The position numbers were made by a program, and so were the translations under genes. A stretch of 64,000 nucleotides of DNA from Clostridium rectalis (lineage in GTDB: Bacteria > Bacillota > Clostridia > Clostridiales > Clostridiaceae): positions 248,001 through 312,000 of the forward strand of contig NZ_UYZZ01000001.1 of assembly GCF_900626095.1 (NCBI RefSeq). Reading direction: 5' to 3'. This document shows positions 44,223-53,900 of this stretch, piece after piece. A model generated the notes under the pieces. The model made no database searches and was not told where the DNA came from. It worked only from the letters and a program-made list of their open reading frames with translations. Every line of letters begins with the position of its first letter. The stretch's first letter is position 1.

Positions 44223-45242
44223 ATGGCTATAACTATAAATGACATTGCCAAAAAGGCAGGAGTATCATTAGCTACAGTATCTAGAGTTTTAAATAAGTCT
44301 GGATATGTTAAAAAAGAAACAAAAGAAAGAATTTTAAAAGTAATAGAAGAATTAAATTATTCACCTAGTGCCATAGCTAGAAGCCTATCTAAAAATAAAA
44401 CCAATACTATAGGGGTTATAGTTCCTCAGATTAATAATCCTTTTTTTGCTGAAATTATAAAAGGGGTAAGTAAAATAGCAGATGAGCATGACTTGAATAT
44501 AATATTATGTGACACTGATGATAGTTTAAATAAGGAAATGAAAGCATTAAGGCTTTTAAAAGAACAAAGGATACAAGGAATATTAATAACCCCTACGTCT
44601 GTTGAAGATGAGTTTAATAGTGAATATTTAAATATAATTGAGAGCTTTGGTATTCCTATCATATTAATAGATGGACATGTAAAATGTTCTACTTTTAGTG
44701 GAGTGTTTGTTAATAACATTAAAGCTGCTTATGAATCTGTAAGTACGTTTATAAAGGCTGGGCATAAAAAAATAGGTATTATTACAGGGCGTATGAATTC
44801 AAAACCTGCACAAGATAGACTAATAGGTTATAAAAAGGCTCTTAAAATGAACCATTTACCCTTTAATGAAAACTATGTTTTTTATGGTGATTATCAACAA
44901 GACACAGCATATAAAATAACAAAAGGCATTATAAATATGGAAGACAAGCCTACAGCTATGTTACTTTGTAGTAATATGACCACCCTTGGATGTTTGAAAG
45001 CTTTTTTTGAGTGCAATATAAAAATACCAAAGGATATGGCTATTATTGGATTTGATAGAATAGATGTATTGGAGATAGTTGGCTTGAATATTAGCTATGT
45101 AGATGGGCCTACAATAGATATGGGGAAACTAGCTATGAAAATGCTAATAGATAATATTAAAAACAACAATAAAGAAGTAAAAAGAGTAACACTTATGCCA
45201 GAGCTTGTGCTAAAGGGATCGGAGGTTTACTATAACAGATAA
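44223..45242 (+). CDS. LacI-family transcription repressor
   Basis: 339 residues, ATG after AAGGAGGAAATG. The N-terminal HTH (TINDIAKKAGVSLATVSRVL) and hinge (SPSAIARSLSKNKTNTIGVI) are followed by a periplasmic-binding-like ligand domain (~60-335). This family represses sugar-use genes. No sugar operon stands next to it: the following 400 bases look decayed. A catabolite-type operator word lies just downstream (45276). Confidence 0.92.
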   Translation: MAITINDIAKKAGVSLATVSRVLNKSGYVKKETKERILKVIEELNYSPSAIARSLSKNKTNTIGVIVPQINNPFFAEIIKGVSKIADEHDLNIILCDTDDSLNKEMKALRLLKEQRIQGILITPTSVEDEFNSEYLNIIESFGIPIILIDGHVKCSTFSGVFVNNIKAAYESVSTFIKAGHKKIGIITGRMNSKPAQDRLIGYKKALKMNHLPFNENYVFYGDYQQDTAYKITKGIINMEDKPTAMLLCSNMTTLGCLKAFFECNIKIPKDMAIIGFDRIDVLEIVGLNISYVDGPTIDMGKLAMKMLIDNIKNNNKEVKRVTLMPELVLKGSEVYYNR

Positions 45243-45243
45243 A

Positions 45244-45266
45244 GTGTGAAGACATTCACATTTTTG
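45244..45266 (+). terminator. Short terminator after the LacI gene
   Basis: TGTGAA-GACA-TTCACA hairpin followed by TTTTTG, directly after the stop codon. Confidence 0.7.
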
Positions 45267-45275
45267 TATGTTATA

Positions 45276-45289
45276 TGTAACCGCTTTCC
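45276..45289. promoter_or_regulatory. LacI/cre-type operator word
   Basis: TGTAACCGCTTTCC matches the cre consensus TGWNANCGNTNWCA except for the last base. Just behind the LacI gene and before sequence with no intact gene, it may be the operator of a lost target operon. Confidence 0.35.
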
Positions 45290-45678
45290 TATTTTAAATC
45301 TTTCATTATCTTAATTTTAAGTAGATGATAAAATCACATTTTAAAACTAAAAGCTAGATTTTTAGCAGATACATTTAAAATAATATGACTGTACTAGGAG
45401 GGCTACTTTAAAACTTTAAGTGAGTTTTAAATGCCGAGAGTTTTTGGTTAAGATGCAGAAGTTATATCTACCGTTCTAGAAGAAATAACGTCTAATAACA
45501 ATGAATTTTTGTGTTTATAATATGGAAACTGGAATTTTAAAGCTTTCATTAAATAATAAAGATATTATAAAAACTTTTGCTGTGCCTAAGGAGAAGTTTA
45601 TAAAGCTTTATATTATTAATAAAAAAACTTAATTATAATATAAGCTTTATAGTGAATAAATTAGTAGGAGTAATAGGT
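45290..45678. other. Gene-free stretch, possibly decayed coding sequence
   Basis: No intact gene. A 36-codon open segment (45522-45632) encodes METGILKLSLNNKDI then TFAVPKEKFIKLYIINKKT, which reads like the C-terminal strands of a larger enzyme, but it has no Shine-Dalgarno. With the LacI gene it suggests a lost sugar-utilisation operon. Chance cannot be excluded. Confidence 0.25.
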
Positions 45679-46560
45679 TTATTTATGAATAACCTTTTTT
45701 ATAAAATTTGTTTTTAAGTTATATTTTTTAGATGATAAGGAAGTGCTTATAGCTTTTTCAGGGCAAGAGTCAATACATTGGCCACATCGAATACATTCCA
45801 AATTATTTGGAGTCTTATAAACTTCTATATTTAGTTTGCAGATTTTGCTACAAGCATTACACTTAGTGCACTTAAATTTATCAATTTTAAATTTATATAT
45901 ACTTATGGGATTAAATAGTGAATATATGGCACCTAAAGGGCAAATGAACCTGCAAAATGGTCTAAAAATAATTAATGATAAAAATAATAAAATTATAAGT
46001 ATAGTAAATTTTAGTTTAAATAAAAGTCCTACAGCAGTACGTAAAGAAGCATTGATAAAAGTTAACGGCACGGCTCCTTCTAATGTTCCAGCGGGACAAA
46101 TATATTTACAAAAAGTTGGGCTTCCCATGCCTATACTATTTGTCCAAAACATAGGAAAAATTATAACAAATACAAGGAGTATCAAATATTTTATATACTT
46201 AAGGGGATTAAATTTTTTATTTAGTTTAATTTTGTTAAAAGGAATTTTATATATAATTTCTTGGATTAAGCCAAAAGGACATAAGAACCCGCAAATAGCC
46301 CTACCTAAAAGTAACCCCATAAGCATTAAAAAACCTACAATATAATAAGAAAATTTGTATTTTAAATCACCTATTATTGCTTGTAAAGAACCTATGGGGC
46401 ATGATCCAAATGCACCAGGACAAGAATAACAATTTAAACCAGGCACACAAATTTTTTTGAAATCTCCTTTATAAATAGTACCATTTATAAAACCTTTTAG
46501 GTAACCGTTATAAGATATAGTAGACAATATCTGAACAAATTTACGTTTACATTTACCCAA
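45679..46560 (-). CDS. NapH/CcoG-like membrane iron-sulfur protein
   Basis: 293 residues from TTG 46560. About four to five membrane segments with Cys clusters in loops (NCYSCPGAFGSCPIGS, CGFLCPFGLIQE, CKYICPAGTLEG, CRFICPLGAIYS) and two C-terminal [4Fe-4S] ferredoxin motifs (CTKCNACSKIC and CIRCGQCIDSCP). This is the NapH-type membrane electron-transfer family. Its start overlaps the stop of the CXXC small protein by eight bases. With the TlpA lipoprotein it suggests a pathway moving reductant across the membrane to extracytoplasmic thiols; that role is inferred. Confidence 0.87.
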   Translation of the reverse strand: MGKCKRKFVQILSTISYNGYLKGFINGTIYKGDFKKICVPGLNCYSCPGAFGSCPIGSLQAIIGDLKYKFSYYIVGFLMLMGLLLGRAICGFLCPFGLIQEIIYKIPFNKIKLNKKFNPLKYIKYLILLVFVIIFPMFWTNSIGMGSPTFCKYICPAGTLEGAVPLTFINASLRTAVGLLFKLKFTILIILLFLSLIIFRPFCRFICPLGAIYSLFNPISIYKFKIDKFKCTKCNACSKICKLNIEVYKTPNNLECIRCGQCIDSCPEKAISTSLSSKKYNLKTNFIKKVIHK

Positions 46561-46687
46561 TACCTATACACTCCAAACATATATTAGTTGCTTTTATAAA
46601 TACTCTATCTATTTCACCACGGTATATTCCTAATCCGATAAAAATTATACTAATTACAAAAAACAGATTTGTGATTTTTTTATTCAT
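46553..46687 (-). CDS. CD1871A-family small CXXC protein
   Basis: A 44-residue protein: MNKKITNLFFVISIIFIGLG is one membrane helix, followed by YRGEIDRVFIKATNICLECI and a GIG end. The C-terminal ICLECIGIG with its CxxC is the hallmark of the CD1871A family found beside NapH-like proteins in Clostridia. The start is ATG after AGGTGAT. It overlaps the NapH-like start and lies eight bases after the TlpA gene, so the three form one operon. The function of the family is unknown to me. Confidence 0.85.
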   Translation of the reverse strand: MNKKITNLFFVISIIFIGLGIYRGEIDRVFIKATNICLECIGIG

Positions 46688-46695
46688 AAGATCAC

Positions 46696-47232
46696 CTATT
46701 GTATTTCCATTAAAGTCTTTTTAATTATATTTTTATATTCCTCTTTTGATTTAGAACCTATAATTATTTCTCCAACCCTTTGCCCCTTATTATTTATAAA
46801 AATAGATACAGGGGTTTCACTTGTTCTACTTACAAATTCTTTTATAAATTCTTCATTTGGAATCATGTTAATAAAATTAATTTTCTCATGGTTCAATATT
46901 TTTATTGCTGTTATCTCGTTACTTAATCCGTCTCCGACAACACCTATAATTTGAAAGTTTTGTGATTTTAATTCGTTATTTAATTCTTCAAGATATGGAA
47001 GCTCATCTATACATGGTTTACACCCTGTCCCCCATATATTTACCATTGTAAGATTTTTACCTTTGAAGATGTCCTTTGTAATATATCCATCTTTAGTGTC
47101 CTTACATTTAAATTCTGGCATAGTTTTTAATGTGTCAAAGGTTTCTCGAGAATTAGTCTTACTTTGAGAATTGCAACCAATAAAAGTTAGACTTATAATA
47201 AGAAAAACAAATAAAACAAAATTTTTTTTCAT
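46696..47232 (-). CDS. TlpA-like thioredoxin lipoprotein
   Basis: 178 residues from ATG 47232 after TTGGAGGTAC; the TTG at 47247 is the Shine-Dalgarno itself. A lipoprotein signal ends in TFIGC (C20). The thioredoxin-like domain carries the redox motif WGTGCKPCIDELP (C71, C74) and the cis-Pro region RTSETPVSIFIN. It would reduce or oxidise extracytoplasmic disulfides. First gene of the redox operon with the CXXC and NapH-like proteins. Confidence 0.92.
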   Translation of the reverse strand: MKKNFVLFVFLIISLTFIGCNSQSKTNSRETFDTLKTMPEFKCKDTKDGYITKDIFKGKNLTMVNIWGTGCKPCIDELPYLEELNNELKSQNFQIIGVVGDGLSNEITAIKILNHEKINFINMIPNEEFIKEFVSRTSETPVSIFINNKGQRVGEIIIGSKSKEEYKNIIKKTLMEIQ

Positions 47233-47357
47233 AATAAGTACCTCCAATAATTTACACGAATGATTTATTTAACTACATTTTATACATAATATAGTTTGTA
47301 AACCATTTATTTGACTTACAATACTGGAGGTATATCTTACAATTTCGTAATATTATT

Positions 47358-48032
47358 TTATGGAATTATATATCCCTGACCTTTTTTTGTTTTAATAAAG
47401 TTTTTTAAATTAACGTCATCTAGTTTTTTTCTAAGTCTATTTATATTTACTGTTAAAGTATTATCATCTACAAAGCTTTCATCTTCCCAAAGACTACGCA
47501 TAATTTTATCTCTACTTACAATAGAACCATTATTTTTCATAAGAATATAAACTATTTTATACTCATTTTTTGTAAGTTCAATTTTTATATCCTTATATAT
47601 TAAATTATTATCTTTTAAATTTAATACTACTCCTTTATGTTGTATAATGTTAGAATCTACATTTGAATATGAGTATGTTCTTCTTAAAAGGGCATTAACT
47701 TTTGCCATTAAAACGTCTAAAGAAAAAGGTTTTTGAATAAAGTCATCTCCACCCATATTTACTGACATAATTATATCCATGTTGGTGTTCCTAGAGGAAA
47801 TAAATATGATGGGAACCTTTGAGACCTCTCTTATTTTGTTACACCAATAAAAACCATCAAATGAAGGGAGATTTACATCCATTAGTACTAAATGAGGTTG
47901 ATATTTTACAAAAGAGTCAAATGTTTTATTGAAATCTTCTATATACATTCCATCATAACCCCATTTTTTTATATTTTCTAAGATAATTTCTCTAATTTTA
48001 AAATCATCTTCTACAATCATTATTTTAAACAT
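47358..48032 (-). CDS. OmpR-family response regulator, orphan
   Basis: 224 residues. Receiver domain with EDD (8-10), phospho-acceptor in HLVLMDVNLP, SSR and QKPF; winged-helix output (~130-224) with KNEYKIVYILMKNNGSIVSR and TVNINRLRKKLDD. It resembles the BceR/GraR type that senses cell-envelope stress. No histidine kinase gene is next to it. It lies 126 bases upstream of the TlpA operon, on the same strand, and may regulate it. Start ATG after AAAGGGAGGAT. Confidence 0.92.
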   Translation of the reverse strand: MFKIMIVEDDFKIREIILENIKKWGYDGMYIEDFNKTFDSFVKYQPHLVLMDVNLPSFDGFYWCNKIREVSKVPIIFISSRNTNMDIIMSVNMGGDDFIQKPFSLDVLMAKVNALLRRTYSYSNVDSNIIQHKGVVLNLKDNNLIYKDIKIELTKNEYKIVYILMKNNGSIVSRDKIMRSLWEDESFVDDNTLTVNINRLRKKLDDVNLKNFIKTKKGQGYIIP

Positions 48033-48169
48033 AAAAATCCTCCCTTTATTTAAAGTATATTATATTATATACTTTAATGTTTTTTTATAATCCTGTAAAG
48101 TTTTTAATTGAGAGGAAATTAATATTATGTTATAATGTGAAAATATTTTCATATTTTAAGGAGGATTTT

Positions 48170-48358
48170 ATGAATATAGAAGAGTTACTAAAAAGAATAA
48201 ATTTTCTTTATAAAAAAAGTAAAGAACAAGGGTTAACAGATGAAGAAAAAGAGGAGAAAGAAATATTAAGAGAGAAATATCTACAAAATTTTAGAAATAA
48301 TTTTAGAAATCAGTTAGAGTCTTTAGGGAGATCCTCTAATAAAAAAAGAAAAAATTAA
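48170..48358 (+). CDS. DUF896 (YnzC-like) small protein
   Basis: 62 residues, ATG after AAGGAGG. The sequence MNIEELLKRINFLYKKSKEQ, then GLTDEEKEEKEILREKYL and a basic tail is the DUF896 family, a small helical hairpin common in Firmicutes and tied loosely to SOS-type genes in Bacillus. Function is not established. Confidence 0.9.
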   Translation: MNIEELLKRINFLYKKSKEQGLTDEEKEEKEILREKYLQNFRNNFRNQLESLGRSSNKKRKN

Positions 48359-48455
48359 AGGATATACATATTTTAAATTGGGTAAATAACTATATTATGG
48401 TATAATAGAAGTGAAATGGAGTTATTAGTTTTAATAATTAGTTGGGGGGACACTA

Positions 48456-48791
48456 ATGGGAGAAGATAAGATAGTATTAGATAAGGAGATTTTAACAAAA
48501 ATACAATCCAGGGCAACAGCAATAAAACTTATATCAAATGATAAACAAATTATTAAAGAAGCCAGTGAAATTTTGAGTATAATAGAAGAACAGTTTAAAG
48601 TAAATTCTGTTAGTCTATTAGAAAGAATAAATCAAAAAATGAAAGAAACTAAATTATCTAACCCAGAATTAAATGCTAATTTATATATACTTTATAGAAA
48701 ACTATCAGATAATAAGATTTCTGAAGAAGATGCAGCAGTCTTGTATGATCTTTATGTATCTTCGGAGCCATTTGATAAAAAAATATATTAA
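48456..48791 (+). CDS. Small acidic protein of unknown function
   Basis: 111 residues, ATG after TTGGGGGGAC. Acidic and helical (ATAIKLISNDKQIIKEASEI; NPELNANLYILYRKLSDNKI), without signal peptide, membrane segment or cysteine. No family is recognised. It is followed by a perfect 20-bp bidirectional terminator shared with greA. Confidence 0.8.
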   Translation: MGEDKIVLDKEILTKIQSRATAIKLISNDKQIIKEASEILSIIEEQFKVNSVSLLERINQKMKETKLSNPELNANLYILYRKLSDNKISEEDAAVLYDLYVSSEPFDKKIY

Positions 48792-48792
48792 T

Positions 48793-48838
48793 AATTCTAC
48801 TAAATAGGACTAGTATCCTAGTCCTATTTAGTAGAATT
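48793..48838. terminator. Bidirectional terminator
   Basis: AATTCTACTAAATAGGACTA (48793-48812) and its exact complement at 48819-48838 form a 20-bp stem that reaches the greA stop codon, between convergent genes. Confidence 0.92.
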
Positions 48839-49304
48839 ATATGATTTCTATAACTTCTACGTCATAGTCTCCATCTGGAGAAGTAACGGTAACTTTGTTT
48901 CCAATTTCAAGTTTATATAAAGCCTTTCCTAAAGGAGAGTCAATGCTAATCTTCATATTTTTTGCATCAGCTTCAATTGAACTTACTAATGTAACCTCTT
49001 CAGTTTCATCTACATCATAGAATTTAACTAATGCAGTCTTATTTAAATCAAATATAGTTTTAGAGTCGGAGCTTTCTACTACTATAGAATTTTTCAGCTG
49101 AGCTTCAAGATCTAAAATTTTAGTTTCATTAAGAGATTGATCATCTTTTGCAGCACTATAGTCTGCATTTTCACTTAAATCTCCTTGGGCCCTGGCAGCT
49201 TTAAGGGCAGCTTTAATTTCTACTCTTTTTACAGTCTTTAAAAATTCTAGTTCGTCTTCTAATTTCTTTTTTGCAGATTCTGTTAAGATAACTTTATTAG
49301 ACAT
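48837..49304 (-). CDS. greA: Transcript cleavage factor GreA
   Basis: 155 residues. N-terminal coiled coil (VILTESAKKKLEDELEFLKT, ARAQGDLSENADYSAAKDDQ) with the acidic tip residues that stimulate RNA polymerase backtracked-transcript cleavage, and the C-terminal FKBP-like domain (DSPLGKALYKLEIGNKVTV). Start ATG after AGGATGG. Often clustered with lysS in Firmicutes; not here. Confidence 0.96.
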   Translation of the reverse strand: MSNKVILTESAKKKLEDELEFLKTVKRVEIKAALKAARAQGDLSENADYSAAKDDQSLNETKILDLEAQLKNSIVVESSDSKTIFDLNKTALVKFYDVDETEEVTLVSSIEADAKNMKISIDSPLGKALYKLEIGNKVTVTSPDGDYDVEVIEII

Positions 49305-49510
49305 TTATATTCACCATCCTAAATTTAATATAAATTATGTATATAATAGAAAACATCTTAAATAATTGTACCACTAAAATAATGTTACTATCAAGTATAG
49401 AAGTGAATAGCATCATTATAGATAAAAAATGATAAAAAAGTAGTAGTTTTATGCTTTAGTCTGATAAAATTTTGTTTTATGACAATTTTCAGAATATCCA
49501 ATAAAATCCC

Positions 49511-49540
49511 TTGTAATTTTGTATCATTTTGTTATATAAT
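49511..49540 (+). promoter_or_regulatory. Sigma-A promoter of the folate-transport gene
   Basis: TTGTAA (49511-49516) and TATAAT (49535-49540), 18-base spacer; transcription would start just before the folate riboswitch. Confidence 0.55.
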
Positions 49541-49560
49541 AGAATAGAAATGAATTTGCT

Positions 49561-49675
49561 GGTTAGAGTAGGTGGTTGCGCGTAAAGTGCTAGTTGAACG
49601 GGAAGTTGTCACTAGACGAAAAAATCTAAAAGATTTTGCGATGCAATTACCGCATTCCGCTAACAATGCCACTTC
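49561..49675 (+). promoter_or_regulatory. Tetrahydrofolate riboswitch
   Basis: The segment carries the folT-type THF riboswitch features: AGAGTAGGTGGTTGCGCGTAA, TGAACGGGAAGTTGTCACTAG, CGATGCAATTACCGCATTCCGCT, closed by GTTAG (49562-49566) with CTAAC (49670-49674). It senses reduced folates. It precedes a FolT-type S component, the classic target, so it should reduce uptake when folate is high. Confidence 0.88.
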
Positions 49676-49739
49676 TCTATAGGCAAAATCAAAGAATATT
49701 AAATATTCTTAAAATTATCCTATGACTAGTATTTCTAAT

Positions 49740-49828
49740 ACAGCCACTTAAAGGTGGCAGCAAAGAGTTACTACGTCTCTGGATAACGATTTCTAGGTTT
49801 TAAAGGATAAGAAATTTCCTTAAAACTG
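49740..49828 (+). other. Leader hairpins between THF riboswitch and folT
   Basis: GCCACTTAAAGGTGGC and GTTTTAAAGGA...TTCCTTAAAAC are hairpins in the ~180-base leader. Neither is followed by a T run, so control is probably translational rather than by termination. Confidence 0.45.
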
Positions 49829-49858
49829 AGAATTTTGTTTATGAGAGGAGGTGGCCAA

Positions 49859-50374
49859 GTGAAAGATACTAAAAAAATGGTGATTGTAAGTTTATTAATA
49901 GCATTACAAGTTGTGCTAACGAGATTTTTAGGAATAGAAACCCCAATTGTTAGAATAAGTTTTGGGTTTCTTCCATTATCCATTTGTGCGGCTATATTTG
50001 GACCTGTGGTTGGAGCAATAGCAGCAGTAGCAGCAGATATAATTGGTATGTTAGTATTTCCTAAAGGGGCATATTTTCCGGGATTTACTTTAAGTGCTGC
50101 TTTGTCAGGGTTTATCTATGGATTTTTTCTTCATAGAAAACCTAAGTCTTTATTAAGTATTATTTTAGCTGCAGTTTGTGTAACTTTATTTGTTAATCTA
50201 GGCCTTAATACTTTATGGTTATCTATGATAACTAAAAATGCTGTTTACGCAGTTATTTTGCCTAGAATAGTTAAAAATTTAGTTGAATTGCCAATAAGAA
50301 TATCCATGATATATATATCATGGAGAGCAATAGGAATGTATTTCAACAAAAATTTTACAAATATTTCAATGTGA
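49859..50374 (+). CDS. folT: Folate ECF transporter S component FolT
   Basis: 171 residues from GTG 49859, six bases after AGGAGGT; an ATG at 49841 overlaps that site. Six hydrophobic segments, with TRFLGIETPIVRISFGFLPL and GPVVGAIAAVAADIIGMLVF typical of FolT/QueT-like S components. It uses shared ECF A and T subunits encoded elsewhere; the ones in this window are operon-linked to the corrinoid S component. The THF riboswitch upstream supports folate as substrate. Confidence 0.9.
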   Translation: MKDTKKMVIVSLLIALQVVLTRFLGIETPIVRISFGFLPLSICAAIFGPVVGAIAAVAADIIGMLVFPKGAYFPGFTLSAALSGFIYGFFLHRKPKSLLSIILAAVCVTLFVNLGLNTLWLSMITKNAVYAVILPRIVKNLVELPIRISMIYISWRAIGMYFNKNFTNISM

Positions 50375-50416
50375 TGATATTTTAATAAGTTAATAACACT
50401 CCTTTGTTAATAATAA

Positions 50417-50451
50417 AAAAGGTAGGATATGTATTTTATATCCTACCTTTT
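50417..50451 (+). terminator. Terminator after folT
   Basis: AAAAGGTAGGATAT (50417-50430) and ATATCCTACCTTTT (50438-50451): perfect 14-bp stem. Confidence 0.88.
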
Positions 50452-50549
50452 GTCATTTTAATTTATTTAAAAGTTTTTAGAATAAAAGTTATTCTATTAG
50501 GTAAACTAATAATGAAGTTATAAATTAGATAATTAGGAAGTGGAAAAAT

Positions 50550-50687
50550 ATGAAATCCTATAAAGGAGAAAAACATAAAAAATGTGATAAAAAAAGACAT
50601 GACGGTATAAAGCCAGAAGATAGATATAAAGGTGAAAAGAAAAACTCCCCAATGTATGAGGATTTTAAAGGGAATCCTATAGAGTAA
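50550..50687 (+). CDS. Small charged protein, 45 residues
   Basis: An open frame with a Shine-Dalgarno (AGGAAG, nine bases before ATG) between two terminators. The product is highly charged: MKSYKGEKHKKCDKKRHDGI, KPEDRYKGEKKNSPMYEDF, then GNPIE. No signal peptide or membrane helix. Lys/His/Asp/Cys content would allow metal or nucleic-acid contact, but no family is recognised. Being flanked by its own terminators supports it as a real gene. Confidence 0.5.
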   Translation: MKSYKGEKHKKCDKKRHDGIKPEDRYKGEKKNSPMYEDFKGNPIE

Positions 50688-50724
50688 ATTGAGTTTTCCA
50701 TATCTGCTGAAGTGAAATTTATTT

Positions 50725-50759
50725 AAAGGGCATATAAGCATTAGCTTTATATGCTCTTT
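50725..50759 (+). terminator. Terminator after the 45-residue gene
   Basis: AAAGGGCATATAA and TTATATGCTCTTT (one G-U) followed by ATTTTTC. Confidence 0.8.
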
Positions 50760-50918
50760 ATTTTTCTAGAACGATTATTAAGATTTTTTTGCTTTAGATT
50801 TATAAATAAAATGTATTAGTTTACACTATAAGGTAAATGTTGTATAATATTGCTATGACTTATGATAAATTATGAAATAAAATAAAAAAATGTAAAAGTA
50901 GTAGAAAGGGGAGGTTAT

Positions 50919-53900
50919 ATGTTTAATAAGTTAAGAAAATGGACTTCTTATTTGGTAGCTATATTTATGATGTCTGGAATTCTTATGCCTTTAAATGTAG
51001 AGGCAGCTACTAAGATAGTGAATATTCAAATAATTGCCACTAGTGATACCCATGGAAAGTTCTTGCCTTATGAATATGCTACAAATTCGGAAAATAATTC
51101 TGGTAGTATGGCACAAATTGCTACTGTAATTAAAAAACTTAAAAGGGACAACCCTAATACTATAGTAGTAGATGCAGGAGATACTGTTCAAGATAATTCA
51201 GCCAGTTTATTTTTAAATGACAAAATTCATCCTATGATTTATGCTATGAATGAAATAGGATATGATACTTGGACTTTTGGAAATCATGAATTTAATTATG
51301 GTATACATACATTAGAAAAAATATCATCTACATTTAAAGGTACATCTTTATGTGGAAACGTTTATAAAAAGAATGGGGAAAGACTAGAAAAACCATATAA
51401 AATTATAGAGAAGGCAGGAGTAAAGATAGCTATAGTAGGAATGACTACTCCTAATATTACAAAATGGGATGTAGAAAATTTAAAAGATTATAATGTTAAA
51501 GATCCTATAAAAGAAACTAAAAAAGTTATATCAGAAGTAAAAAATAAAGTTGATGCAATAGTTGCAGTGGTTCATATGTCGGAAGGAGAAGAATATAATA
51601 ATAAAAGCTCTTCTGCTATAGAGCTTGCTAAATTATGTCCTGAACTATCTTTAATAGTTTCAGCCCATGAACATAAACCAGTGGATGGTGTAAAATACAA
51701 TAATACATTATTAGTAGAGAATAAAAACCTAGCTCAGACATTATCAAAGATAGATATAAAGTTTACTAAGAAAAATGGCAAGTTTGTAATACAAGATAAG
51801 TCTAAGGATATTTCATCTAAGATTATATGGATTCAGGACCAGGATACAAAAACTATAAATTATGAAAAGGATAAAGAATTAACAGATAAATTAATGCCTT
51901 ATCATGAAAGGGCTTTACAAGATGCTAATAAAATAATAGGGGAATTAAAAGGTGGAAATTTAATTAAAGATGATGAAATAAAAGGGATTCCAACCTCTCA
52001 AATAGAGGAAAACCCTATGATTGATTTGATAAATAAGGTTCAAATGCATTATGGTAATGCAGATATATCTGCGGCGGCAGCTTTTAGATCAGATGCTAAT
52101 ATGAAAGAAGGTAAAATAAAAAAAAGTGATACATCTTTAATATATAAGTATGATAATACTTTATATATACTAGAGATTAATGGTAAGCAATTAAAACAGT
52201 ATATGGAATGGTCTGCAAATTATTATAATACCTATAGAACTGGAGATTTAACTATATCTTTTAATGAAAAAGTTAGAGGATATAATTATGATATGTTTTC
52301 AGGAATTAAGTATGATATAGACATTTCCAAGGAACCAGGAAAAAGAATTGTTAATTTGAGAAAAATGGACAACTCTCTAATAAAAGATACAGATGTTTTT
52401 AAATTAGCAATAAATAATTATAGAGCTAATACTCATTTATTAAATCCTAGTGCAGGTATATTTAAAGAAGGAAATATGCCCAAAGTAATAGCTAAGGATA
52501 TTTATAATGGTAAAGCAATAAGAGATATGATAGGTGAATATATTATTAATGAGAAGAATGGGGTATTAACCCCAGAAAAAAATCAAAATTGGAAAATTAT
52601 TGGTAATAATTGGAGTGAACCAAAGAGAAGGGATTTAATTAAATTTATTAATGAAGGAATAATAAAAATTCCTAGGTCTAAAGATGGAAGAACTCCTAAT
52701 GTGGCAGCTATTACAGAAAGTGAGTTAGAAGATGCTAAAAATACTAAGATCATTAATATAATATCTTTTAATGATTATCATGGAGTAGTAAAGGAGTCAG
52801 GAAAGGATGTAGGGATTGCTAAATTTGTGGACGCTATCAAAAAAGATAAAAAAGAAAATAAAAATACAATAGTTGTAGGGGCAGGAGACTTATATCAAGG
52901 AACAGCATTATCTAACTTAAATTATGGTGCCCCAATAAATGAAATGGTAAAATCTATGGATATGGTAGTTTCTGCAGTTGGAAATCATGAATTTGACTGG
53001 GGAACAGAAAAAATAGCTAAGTGGGCTGATGAAGGAGAGTTTAATTTTTTAGCCTCAAATATCTATAGCAAAAAAACAGGAGAACCCGTAAACTGGGCTA
53101 AACCTTATAAAATTATAGAAATAGATGGTGTGAAGATAGGATTCATAGGCCTTGCCACTCCTGAAACTGAATTTAAAAGTAAACCAACCAATATTAAAGA
53201 GTTAGATTTTAAAGATTTTAAAGTTGCAGCTAAAGAGTGGACAAGAAAATTAAGAAGTGGGGAATTAAAGGAAGGTAAAGCGGATGTAGTAATAGCATTA
53301 ACTCATTTAGGATCTATACAAGATAAAAAGACAAATATTATTACAGGGGAAGCAGAAGAACTTGCTAAGGCTAATGTAGGAGTAGATGCTATAATTTCGG
53401 CTCATACCCACGAAGTGGTTTGTGGAAAAGTTAATAAAATTCCTATAATACAGTCAGGAAAGAATGGAAGAAATTATGGGAAAATGAGAATAGCTTTTAA
53501 TACTAAGACTAATAAAGTGAATGTAAAATTGCAGGTAGTTGATTTAGCATCACAAGTAAAAACTTTATCTGAGGATGAAATGGGAAAAAGTATAGTTAAA
53601 AAATATGAGGAAGCTTCTAAATCAAAATTAGATGAAATAGTAGCAGTAACAGATAAGGAGTTATCCCATGACAGATACGGTGGTCCATCAATTCTTGGGG
53701 AATGGGTTTGTCAGGTTATGGCTAAAGAATCTAATGCAGATATCGCTTTAACTAATGGTGGTGGATTAAGATGCCCTATAGAAAAGGGAAATATTACTGT
53801 TGGGAAATTATATCAGCTAATGCCTTTTGATAATACATTATATACAATGGAACTTAAGGGATCTGAATTAAAAAAGATAGTCGAAAATGGGATAGGAAAT

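Noticed and set aside
45836-46345. 169-residue plus-strand reading frame
   Set aside because: Complement of the NapH-like gene, whose cysteine motifs show which strand codes.
49561-49858. T-box leader before folT
   Set aside because: No T-box consensus (TGGNACCGCG) is present, and the aptamer matches the THF class.
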